Shown here one piece after another: positions 1-5,032 of a stretch of 5,032 bases of DNA. The DNA lies in the NCBI GenBank assembly GCA_030526445.1, contig JAUNCV010000150.1, positions 1 through 5,032 of the forward strand. The letters are read 5' to 3'. Position numbers and translations under genes: made by a program. A model generated the notes under the pieces. That model ran no database searches and had not been told where the DNA came from. It saw nothing but the letters and a program-made list of their open reading frames with translations. Numbering within the stretch: position 1 is the first letter of the stretch; every line of letters starts with the position of its first letter. The stretch is from Bacteroidales bacterium. Lineage in GTDB: Bacteria; Bacteroidota; Bacteroidia; Bacteroidales; UBA3663.

Positions 1-273
1 TGAAGAACCGTCGCGACGGAAGCTTGCCTCAACATTGTAACGATCATCGAAGCCATAGCGAACACGACCCAAATATGATTCGGTACGATAGATATTGTCG
101 TTGCCATCCAAGCTGGTCATGTTGGTGAAGTTGGTCAAGTTGCCCCAACCTGGCACGATCTCGTTGGTCTTATAAGCATAGAGGTAGTTGTACTCATAGC
201 TGTAGTTCTCATGACCGAGGAGCACGTCAACCGAGTGCTTGTCAAACTCCTTAGCCCAGTGCAACTGCTGCAT
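1..273 (-). pseudogene. Continuation of the SusC-family transporter in a shifted frame, running off the window edge
   Basis: Translating the minus strand from position 273 to 1 gives 91 residues without a stop, beginning MQQLHWAKEFDKHSVDVLLG, followed by HENYSYEYNYLYAY and ending YNVEASFRRDGSS. This is the conserved SusC barrel stretch usually read as QLL-(x)-F-KH-VDVLLGHE ... GR-Y-FDD-Y--EASFRRDGSS, so it belongs to the gene at 251-1891. It lies one base out of that gene's frame: the upstream frame reads AAT GCA GCA at 274-266, this one ATG CAG CAG at 273-265. The ATG at 273-271 is probably incidental rather than a true start, since the segment has no signal peptide and lies in mid-barrel. 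The remaining C-terminal barrel lies beyond position 1. Either the gene is a genuine pseudogene or the read/assembly has an indel here; the sequence alone cannot decide. Confidence 0.88.
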
Positions 274-1891
274 TAGCACGACCAAGTGAACCCTTACCGT
301 CACCAATCACAGCACTGTTGTAGGTGTAGTTGCGGTTGTTGCGGAGGTTGAGGTTACCCTTCACGGTAGCGGTGAAGCCATAAGGGAGAATGAAGTCCAC
401 ATAACCAGTGGTGTTGAAGGTCATACGAGTAGTCTTATCATAGTTCAACTGGTTCTCGTAGTAAACGTGACGGTCCTGGAACTGGTTACGAGTTACAATG
501 ATATCGCCATTCTCATCAGTATATGAACCTGGGTCATACTGCTTCTTACCGTTCTCATCGAGAATGTATTCACCAGTCTTCACATCGTGGAGGTGTACTG
601 GATATACAGGAGCGATGTTACGAGCATACATGAAGGCGTTGGTGTACGAACCATCCGAGCCACCATTGGTGTTCTGGAAGTTCTGGTAGCTACCAGTAAC
701 GTTCAAACCTGTCTTGATCCACTTGCGTGGCTTCACGTTGATAGCAGCACTTGCGGTGATTCGGTCAAAACCTGAATCCTTCAAGTAACCGTTCTCCTCG
801 AGGTAACCTGCGCTGAAACGATAGTCGGCCAAATCGTTGGCGCCATGTGCGCTGAGGTTGTAGTCCTGACGGTAGCCAGCACGAAGACCCTCCTTAAACC
901 AGTCAAGGTCACCCTGGTAGCCGCGAAGAATCTGTGCATCCTTCACCATCTTACCATTAGCATCGAAAAGCTGATTATCTGGCTTGTTGAAGATGTTGAG
1001 GTAAACGATATCGCTGATGAGGTTTTCGCTTGCGTAAGCAGCAGCAGTAGCAGCATCCTCACCTGCAGTGCTCATGCGGCTGTTCTTGAGGTTCTGCCAC
1101 TCAATCTCCATCCACTCACGTGCGTTTGCGCGCTCGTACTCTTTAATACCACGGTTGTAGGTACCCTGCTTGATGTCGAGCGAAACGTTGAGGCGGCCAT
1201 TCTTACCCTTCTTGGTCTGAATGAGCACAACGCCGTTCGAAGCACGGTTACCATAAAGTGCAGCCGAAGCAGCATCCTTCAAAACCGAAATTGACTCGAT
1301 GTCGGCAGGGTTCAAGTCAGAGATGTTACCGCCATAAGCCACACCATCGAGAATGTAGAGAGGAGCTGAACTACCGTTTACAGTACCGATACCACGGATG
1401 CGGATATCTGGGTCAGAACCAGGAGCACCATAAGTTGAGTTCACCTGCACACCTGCTACAGTACCCTCAAGAGCACTGGTTACACTCGAAGTTGGACGAG
1501 CCTCGATAGCCTCAGTCTTAACCGACTGGATAGCACCGGTGAGGGAGGTCTTACGCTGAGTACCGTAAGCTACAACCACAACGTCATCGAGCACCTCGCT
1601 ATCCTCACCCAGTGAGATAGTCATGTGCTTGCCCGTAATGTTCACAACCTGAGTTTCCATACCAACGTATGAAATGGTCAAAGTCTTGGCATCATCTGCC
1701 ACCTTAACCGAGAAGTTACCATCAATGTCGGTTACAGTACCATTGGTAGTGTTGGTTACTACAACAGAGGCACCGATGATAGGCTCTCCGTCTGCTTCGG
1801 CAACGACCTTACCAACAACGGTCTTAGTCTGTGCCAACATTCCCGCTGTGCCCAAAGCCGAGACAACGGTTAGTGTAAGGAGTTTCTTCAT
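251..1891 (-). CDS. SusC/RagA-family TonB-dependent outer membrane transporter, N-terminal part, interrupted by a frameshift
   Basis: This is the N-terminal part (546 residues) of a SusC-family outer-membrane transporter, which imports glycans, peptides or other large nutrients using TonB energy, usually with a SusD lipoprotein. Visible parts are a signal peptide (about 1-21, MKKLLTLTVV... ending near LAQT), a carboxypeptidase-regulatory-like beta domain (about 24-92, with IIGASVVV, DIDGNF and SYVGMET), a TonB-box-like DDVVVVAYGTQRK (102-114), and a plug domain (about 115-230, with RIRGIGT 164-170, LYILDGV 178-184 and SVLKDAASAALYG 202-214). Beta-barrel strands follow. The start is the only Met before the signal peptide; there is no Shine-Dalgarno, as is usual in this phylum. 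Family members are typically about 1000 residues. This frame ends at TAA 251-253 after GRANAAVALG, in mid-barrel, while the expected sequence resumes in another frame (see 1-273). The family call is very secure; the substrate cannot be told because no SusD or enzyme gene lies in the window. Confidence 0.95.
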   Translation of the reverse strand: MKKLLTLTVVSALGTAGMLAQTKTVVGKVVAEADGEPIIGASVVVTNTTNGTVTDIDGNFSVKVADDAKTLTISYVGMETQVVNITGKHMTISLGEDSEVLDDVVVVAYGTQRKTSLTGAIQSVKTEAIEARPTSSVTSALEGTVAGVQVNSTYGAPGSDPDIRIRGIGTVNGSSAPLYILDGVAYGGNISDLNPADIESISVLKDAASAALYGNRASNGVVLIQTKKGKNGRLNVSLDIKQGTYNRGIKEYERANAREWMEIEWQNLKNSRMSTAGEDAATAAAYASENLISDIVYLNIFNKPDNQLFDANGKMVKDAQILRGYQGDLDWFKEGLRAGYRQDYNLSAHGANDLADYRFSAGYLEENGYLKDSGFDRITASAAINVKPRKWIKTGLNVTGSYQNFQNTNGGSDGSYTNAFMYARNIAPVYPVHLHDVKTGEYILDENGKKQYDPGSYTDENGDIIVTRNQFQDRHVYYENQLNYDKTTRMTFNTTGYVDFILPYGFTATVKGNLNLRNNRNYTYNSAVIGDGKGSLGRANAAVALG

Positions 1892-1993
1892 ACCTTTTTG
1901 TGTTTGAATTATTATATAGATTGATTTATTGTTAACTTAACCTTAGCAATACTCAGTTATCTTTATGTCTTCGCTAACATTTTTTAACAGATT
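1892..1993 (-). other. Leader (5' untranslated region) of the SusC-family gene
   Basis: About 100 bases separate the predicted transcription start (near 1993) from the SusC start codon. The stretch is AT-rich, has no Shine-Dalgarno, and ends in AAAAAGGT directly before ATG. A weak TTAGC/GCTAA pairing with a loop of about 25 bases is possible (1951-1977), but nothing resembles a known riboswitch. The leader length is inferred from the promoter position. Confidence 0.4.
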
Positions 1994-1999
1994 CGTGGG

Positions 2000-2031
2000 C
2001 AAAGATAGAAAAAATGTTTAAAACCCGCAAA
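2000..2031 (-). promoter_or_regulatory. Bacteroidetes-type promoter for the SusC-family gene
   Basis: On the minus strand TTTG (2031-2028) is followed by exactly 20 bases and then TATCTTTG (2007-2000). This fits the Bacteroidetes primary sigma consensus TTTG-N19-21-TAnnTTTG at every defined base. It points to the SusC-family gene, with a transcription start expected near 1993. It lies just downstream of the terminator of the preceding minus-strand unit, so the transporter appears to be transcribed independently. Confidence 0.8.
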
Positions 2032-2056
2032 TATATCACCCAAAAACTATACTTTG

Positions 2057-2102
2057 TTACGAAAAACAGCCTCAATTTATGCAAAATTCCATAAATTGAG
2101 GC
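2057..2102 (-). terminator. Rho-independent terminator of the PH-like/YccF operon
   Basis: A perfect 12-bp inverted repeat, GCCTCAATTTAT (2069-2080) and ATAAATTGAGGC (2091-2102), encloses a 10-base loop. Read on the minus strand the hairpin is followed by TGTTTTTCG, a U-rich tail, so it ends transcription from the minus-strand YccF gene, whose stop codon lies 39 bases upstream. On the plus strand it is followed by ATAAGTTTAAC, which lacks a clear U tract, and no plus-strand gene precedes it. Confidence 0.82.
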
Positions 2103-2141
2103 ATAAGTTTAACAATTTATCACGTTTTTAACACACTTTTC

Positions 2142-2519
2142 TCAAAATTTCAGCACAACATCTTTTCCGAAGGGTGCCAGCGAAAGTCCAGCCATCTTGA
2201 AGTGCTGCTTGGCAAAGGGTATGCCTATGATTGTAATACCCAGCAAAATACCAAATACAACATGGCAAAGCCACGCCCACAAGCCGCCAAAGATGAGCCA
2301 AAGCAGGTTGAGCGGAATGCGCAAACAGCCCGGAGGACAATCAGTCTGCTTCACCTCGGCACCAAAGGGCCATAGGCAGAGTAGTCCAATCTTAAACGTC
2401 TGCAACGCCACCGGAATGCCCACAATGGTGCACGCCATCGCACAACTGCCCGTGAAATAACCAATAGCAGCCTCAAGACCGCCAAAGATCCACCAAAGAA
2501 GATTACCAATGATTCGCAT
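2142..2519 (-). CDS. yccF: YccF-family (DUF307) small inner-membrane protein with internal duplication
   Basis: This 125-residue protein is recognisable as YccF/DUF307, an inner-membrane family of unknown biochemical role (the E. coli member is of similar size). It consists of two homologous halves: residues 1-56 (RIIGNLLWWIFGGL ... TIVGIPVALQTFK ... PFGAEV) and 66-121 (RIPLNLLWLIFGGL ... TIIGIPFAKQHFK ... PFGKDV). I count 27 identities in 56 aligned positions. Each half has a hydrophobic segment rich in Trp/Gly, a T-I-x-G-I-P motif and a terminal PFG. The short linker (57-65) carries C61 and C65. The start ATG lies 28 bases after the stop of the upstream membrane-protein gene, and a strong terminator follows, so it is probably the second and last gene of a two-gene operon. 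The family call is secure; the function is not known. Confidence 0.92.
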   Translation of the reverse strand: MRIIGNLLWWIFGGLEAAIGYFTGSCAMACTIVGIPVALQTFKIGLLCLWPFGAEVKQTDCPPGCLRIPLNLLWLIFGGLWAWLCHVVFGILLGITIIGIPFAKQHFKMAGLSLAPFGKDVVLKF

Positions 2520-2547
2520 AACTCTTATCTTTTTAAAGAATGTATTA

Positions 2548-3135
2548 TTATTTAATAATGATCAAAGCCAGCAGCGATAGTGCTACAAACGCGCCCACTA
2601 TGATAAGCATCAGCTTGTAGTTTGGCTGTCTGATGTTGGCACGCCCTTCGAGCAGTTTGTCAGTGAACGACGGCAACGACTTAATCACTTCTCCATTGCG
2701 CATCACTACGTCCAGATACACTATCGCCGTCTTGCCTGCATACACAATGCGTTTCCGCACATGGTCAATATCTTCCCACTTGATGCTATACTTCAGCTCA
2801 CCCTTGTGGATATAAGAAAAGCACTCCTCACTGGCCGTGTAGTAACTCTTACGCTTCCAGAGCGATGCCAAAAACAGCATTACTTCGACCACAAAGGCCA
2901 GTAGAATCATGATTTCAGGACCCTTCTCGACATCGGCCAGCACCACACTCAGCAGCACCAACAGCGCAAGCATAACCCAACCCGACACAATGAAGGTCCG
3001 ATTGTGGGTAGCTATCGCCAGCTCACCACGGCGCTCTCGCTCACGATCCTCTTCGCGTATCACGGTCGATGCAAATACCGTCATGGCCGAAACAATCGCC
3101 ACAAGCATCAAATATGCAATCAAGTAGTTCATCAT
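2548..3135 (-). CDS. Four-helix membrane protein with a PH-like (DUF304/bPH-type) cytoplasmic domain
   Basis: I do not recognise a named gene. The 195-residue product has hydrophobic segments at about 4-24, 48-67, 74-93 and 174-194. A very charged stretch (REEDRERERRGE, 27-38) follows the first helix. Residues about 95-165 form a soluble region with the pattern of a bacterial PH-like domain: an aromatic strand YYTASEECFSYIHKGELKYSI, then W-E-D-I-D-H-V (120-126), then VYLDVVMRNGEVIKSLP. In such proteins W-x-D/E-I is the usual hallmark. Two Met codons stand at the start (3135-3133 and 3132-3130); the first is chosen, the second is equally possible. A promoter lies 25 bases upstream and the YccF-family gene follows 28 bases after the stop, which suggests co-transcription. 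The role is unknown; the PH-like assignment is inferred from pattern, not a search. Confidence 0.85.
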   Translation of the reverse strand: MMNYLIAYLMLVAIVSAMTVFASTVIREEDRERERRGELAIATHNRTFIVSGWVMLALLVLLSVVLADVEKGPEIMILLAFVVEVMLFLASLWKRKSYYTASEECFSYIHKGELKYSIKWEDIDHVRKRIVYAGKTAIVYLDVVMRNGEVIKSLPSFTDKLLEGRANIRQPNYKLMLIIVGAFVALSLLALIIIK

Positions 3136-3159
3136 AATCTATTCATTTTTAATCTGCTG

Positions 3160-3191
3160 CAAAGATAGCAATTATTTTCTTTCCCACCACA
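3160..3191 (-). promoter_or_regulatory. Promoter P1 of the PH-like/YccF operon
   Basis: On the minus strand TATCTTTG (3167-3160) matches the Bacteroidetes -7 box perfectly. Twenty bases further upstream is TGTG (3191-3188), three of four matches to TTTG. The predicted start is near 3153, giving a short leader of about 18 bases before the first ATG of the PH-like membrane gene. Confidence 0.7.
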
Positions 3192-3197
3192 TTTTCC

Positions 3198-3253
3198 GGC
3201 AATATTGTCGCTCCAATTGCACCAATCGCCCCATTTTCTTAGCAAATATTGCC
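3198..3253. repeat. Spaced 9-bp inverted repeat upstream of promoter P1
   Basis: GGCAATATT (3198-3206) and its exact reverse complement AATATTGCC (3245-3253) are separated by 38 bases. They sit just upstream of the P1 -33 element, where an activator or repressor could bind. A regulatory role is inferred from position only. Confidence 0.4.
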
Positions 3254-3277
3254 AAAATAAATTATGTTATAGTTCTG

Positions 3278-3285
3278 CAAAGATA
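3278..3285 (-). promoter_or_regulatory. Possible second -7 box (P2) facing the PH-like/YccF operon
   Basis: TATCTTTG recurs on the minus strand here, inside a 12-base direct repeat (CTGCAAAGATAG at 3157-3168 and 3275-3286) shared with P1. No acceptable -33 TTTG is found 19 to 21 bases upstream, so this may be a weak or activator-dependent promoter, or a chance copy. Confidence 0.35.
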
Positions 3286-3333
3286 GGTTCGGGACATAGA
3301 CATTAGCATAAGTAACATACAAATTCGCATAAA

Positions 3334-3483
3334 CACTTGGCACTTTCGTAAAATATTAACATTCTTTAACACTTTTCACATATTTTTTTAGCCTCACTAT
3401 TGAATATGTGTGTTATTGTTTGTAAGTTTGCAGAGGTAAAAAAATCAGCACAAGCTAAACTGGATTGGTTTCGGTGCCAAGTG
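3334..3483. repeat. 10-bp inverted repeat pair framing the efflux-gene promoter
   Basis: CACTTGGCAC (3334-3343) recurs as its exact reverse complement GTGCCAAGTG (3474-3483). One copy is about 55 bases upstream of the predicted -33 box, the other lies in the predicted transcript leader. The second copy is part of a 14-base dyad, GTGCCA-AG-TGGCAC (3474-3487). The arrangement resembles paired operators for a dimeric regulator that could loop the promoter; this is inference. Confidence 0.45.
3399..3430 (+). promoter_or_regulatory. Promoter of the DHA2-type efflux gene
   Basis: TAAGTTTG (3423-3430) fits the Bacteroidetes -7 consensus TAnnTTTG, and ATTG (3399-3402), three of four matches to TTTG, lies upstream with a 20-base spacer. 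The transcript would start near 3437, leaving a leader of about 77 bases with a GTGCCA/TGGCAC dyad before the ATG at 3514. Confidence 0.62.
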
Positions 3484-3513
3484 GCACTTCTAAATAAACT
3501 TTAGTTAATTCTC

Positions 3514-4899
3514 ATGCAGTCACCAAATAACTCCTTGCCCGATGGCCTGCCCATGCCGCAGCGCCTCTTTTCAGTCATCACCGTCTCGCTTGGCGTCACC
3601 TTAGCCGTGATGGATGGCACGATTGTCAACGTAGCGCTCCCCTCCATGGCACAAGCACTCAGCATCACCGATGCACAAAGTATCTGGATTGTCAACTCCT
3701 ATCAGCTCACCATCATCATGTTGCTTCTGGCCATGTCGGCCATTGGCGAAATCTATAGCTATCGTCGTCTCTATGTCGCAGGCCTGAGCATCTTCACCCT
3801 GGCCTCGCTCTGTTGTGGTCTCTCCACCGGCTTTCAGTCGCTCGTCCTCGGCCGTCTGCTGCAGGGTGTCGGTGCCGCCGCCATGATGTCTATCAACATG
3901 ACCCTACTTCGCCTCTCCTACCCCAAGCGTCTCCTCGGCAAAGGCATCGGCTGGAACGCCACCATCGTAGCATTGGCCTCAGTTGCAGGCCCATCTTTAG
4001 CCGCACTCATCCTCTCCACGGCCCATTGGCGCTGGCTCTTCCTCATCAACATCCCCATCGGTCTCATAGGTCTCATCTTAGGCTGTCGCAACCTGCCCAA
4101 AAACGTTGTCAAACTCTCCGAACGCCGTTTTCCTCGTGTCGATGTCGTGCTCAATGCCCTCTTTTTCGGCTCCATCATTCTAGCGCTCGAAGGCATCTCT
4201 CACGGCTTCGATCTCTGGACCATCGGTGGCCTCATTCTGCTTGCCCTTCTGGTAGGTTATGCCTACCTGCACCGACAGCTTCACATGCGCTATCCGCTTC
4301 TTCCTATCGATCTTCTTCGCATCCCGCTCTTCTCCCTCTCTGTGGTCACCAGCATCGCCTCCTTCACATCGCAGATGCTCGCCATGGTTGCCGTCCCCTT
4401 CTTCTTCCAGCAGCAGTTAGGACTCACAGGTGCTGAGACTGGCATGCTCTTCACCGCTTGGCCCGTCGTCATCATGTTCGCAGCACCCTTGGCCGGCTCA
4501 CTCATCGGCAAAGTGCATGCAGGCCTGTTGGGCGGCATCGGCTTAGCATTGCTCACCCTCGGCACAGGCTCCTTGGCCCTGCTCACCCCCGATGCCACAC
4601 ACCTCGACATCATCTGGCGTCTCATGCTCTGTGGCATGGGATTCGGTCTTTTCCAGTCGCCCAACAACAACATCCTCATGACCTCAGCCCCACCAGCTCG
4701 TAGCGGCAGCGCCAGCGGCATGTTGGCCATGGCACGTCTCACAGGCCAGACCACCGGCGCCACCCTCGTAGCCCTCTTCTTCGGCCTCCTGGGCAGTCAG
4801 GCGCCACGCGCAGCCCTCTTTACGGCCGCCCTCGTCTCACTCCTCGCCTGCCTTCTCAGCTTGTCGAGGCTGAAACTGAAGAGCGGCCCAAAGGCCTGA
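3514..4899 (+). CDS. DHA2-family MFS transporter (14-helix drug/proton antiporter-like)
   Basis: A complete 461-residue inner-membrane transporter of the DHA2 (EmrB/QacA/MdtD-like) branch of the major facilitator superfamily, which typically exports drugs or toxic metabolites by proton antiport. About 14 hydrophobic segments are visible between residues 17 and 452. Family signs are MDGTIVNVALP (33-43, with the conserved membrane Asp34), RLLQGVGAA (114-122), the antiporter motif GPSLAALIL (159-167), WRWLFLINIPIG (172-183), QSPNNNILM (381-389) and ARLTGQTTGATLV (407-419). The usual motif A between helices 2 and 3 (G-x-L-x-D-R-x-G-R-R) is replaced by GEIYSYRRLY (78-87), as I recall from some DHA2 subgroups. 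A stop codon lies just upstream (TAG 3502-3504), so ATG 3514 is the first possible start; Met14 is an alternative. No membrane-fusion or outer-membrane partner is in the window, so the substrate is unknown. The coding strand is C-rich, with many CTC, ATC and GCC codons. Confidence 0.93.
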   Translation: MQSPNNSLPDGLPMPQRLFSVITVSLGVTLAVMDGTIVNVALPSMAQALSITDAQSIWIVNSYQLTIIMLLLAMSAIGEIYSYRRLYVAGLSIFTLASLCCGLSTGFQSLVLGRLLQGVGAAAMMSINMTLLRLSYPKRLLGKGIGWNATIVALASVAGPSLAALILSTAHWRWLFLINIPIGLIGLILGCRNLPKNVVKLSERRFPRVDVVLNALFFGSIILALEGISHGFDLWTIGGLILLALLVGYAYLHRQLHMRYPLLPIDLLRIPLFSLSVVTSIASFTSQMLAMVAVPFFFQQQLGLTGAETGMLFTAWPVVIMFAAPLAGSLIGKVHAGLLGGIGLALLTLGTGSLALLTPDATHLDIIWRLMLCGMGFGLFQSPNNNILMTSAPPARSGSASGMLAMARLTGQTTGATLVALFFGLLGSQAPRAALFTAALVSLLACLLSLSRLKLKSGPKA

Positions 4900-5032
4900 C
4901 ACCAACTCATATTCGGGCAATAAACCCTCCCAACGTCCTTTTATCCACAAACTAATGACAACAACAAGCATCTAAACCACCTATCATTGCCCAAATACAT
5001 CTGCTACTAAATTAACACAAACCTACCTCAAT
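4900..5032. other. Non-coding tail after the efflux gene with a spaced inverted repeat
   Basis: No gene is supported in these 133 bases. TATTCGGGCAAT (4910-4921) and ATTGCCCAAATA (4986-4997) are reverse complements at 11 of 12 positions (the odd one is a G-T pair in RNA), with 64 bases between. No hairpin with a U tract typical of a terminator was found for the efflux gene, so termination here is unresolved or lies beyond the window. Confidence 0.45.

Larger units (their letters stand above)
3136..3513. other. Divergent 378-base intergenic regulatory region
   Basis: This gap separates the minus-strand PH-like/YccF operon from the plus-strand efflux gene and is much more AT-rich than the coding sequence. 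Reading left to right it holds P1 (3160-3191), a 9-bp inverted repeat GGCAATATT/AATATTGCC (3198-3206 and 3245-3253), a possible P2 (3278-3285), CACTTGGCAC at 3334-3343, TAACATTCTTTAACA at 3357-3371, the efflux-gene promoter (3399-3430), and a GTGCCA-AG-TGGCAC dyad (3474-3487). Apart from a doubtful 20-codon ORF on the minus strand (3172-3234), I see no gene, tRNA or recognisable RNA in it. Confidence 0.6.

Noticed and set aside
845..1294. A 149-codon plus-strand frame opposite the SusC gene
   Set aside because: It is the antisense of a well-supported SusC coding region and has no recognisable domain.
2014..2094. A 26-codon plus-strand frame starting MFKTRKYITQ
   Set aside because: It runs antisense through the SusC promoter and the terminator hairpin, which explain the sequence better.
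2544..2559. ATTATTA-TT-TAATAAT inverted repeat at the end of the PH-like gene
   Set aside because: It contains only A-T pairs, so the hairpin would be weak, and it overlaps the stop codon between two genes that look co-transcribed; not a convincing terminator.
3337..3352. TTGGCAC as the -24 part of a sigma-54 promoter
   Set aside because: The matching -12 GC element is absent at the required spacing, and the Bacteroidetes-type promoter at 3399-3430 accounts for the gene.
3406..3504. A 32-codon plus-strand frame (starting MCVIVCKFAE) directly upstream of, and in the same frame as, the efflux gene
   Set aside because: Its ATG lies upstream of the predicted -7 box, the peptide resembles nothing I know, and it is closed by TAG before the transporter start; probably chance.
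3813..4436. Long open frames overlapping the efflux gene in other frames (207 codons plus strand, also 157 codons minus strand at 4290-4763)
   Set aside because: They are shadows of a GC-rich gene; the products are low-complexity Arg/His/Ser/Pro or Met/Arg-rich, and the transporter frame has clear family motifs.
1..5032. Search for CRISPR arrays, tRNA or rRNA genes, insertion sequences, integrase or toxin-antitoxin genes
   Set aside because: No regularly spaced repeats, conserved RNA sequences, transposase motifs or terminal inverted repeats with target duplications were seen.

Overview
The window looks like Bacteroidota (order Bacteroidales, probably a Prevotella-like or Bacteroides-like gut or oral organism). 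The support is a SusC/RagA-type TonB-dependent transporter, genes without Shine-Dalgarno sequences preceded by AT-rich leaders, and several Bacteroidetes-type promoter elements (-33 TTTG, about 20 bases, -7 TAnnTTTG). The genus cannot be fixed from sequence alone.

Layout. (1) Positions 1-1891, minus strand: the 5' two thirds or so of a SusC-family outer-membrane transporter. The reading frame is broken near 251-280: the first 546-residue frame ends early, and the family-typical sequence continues in another frame to position 1 and off the window. (2) Positions 1892-2141: a leader of about 100 bases, a textbook Bacteroidetes promoter for the transporter, and a strong 12-bp hairpin that terminates the next minus-strand unit. 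(3) Positions 2142-3135, minus strand: two small membrane-protein genes 28 bases apart, probably one operon. One is a four-helix protein with a soluble PH-like domain, the other a YccF-family (DUF307) protein built from two homologous halves. (4) Positions 3136-3513: a divergent intergenic region with promoter elements in both directions and several short inverted and direct repeats. (5) Positions 3514-4899, plus strand: a complete DHA2-type major facilitator transporter (drug/proton antiporter-like). (6) Positions 4900-5032: non-coding tail with a spaced inverted repeat.

Functionally these are three independent membrane-related units: outer-membrane nutrient import, a small inner-membrane protein pair of unknown role, and inner-membrane efflux. 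I see no mobile element, CRISPR array, tRNA, rRNA or defence module, and no evidence of a coherent new multi-gene system. The points most worth a second look are the broken SusC gene, the repeats framing the efflux-gene promoter, and an ATTGCCnrAATA-like motif that occurs on both sides of the efflux gene.
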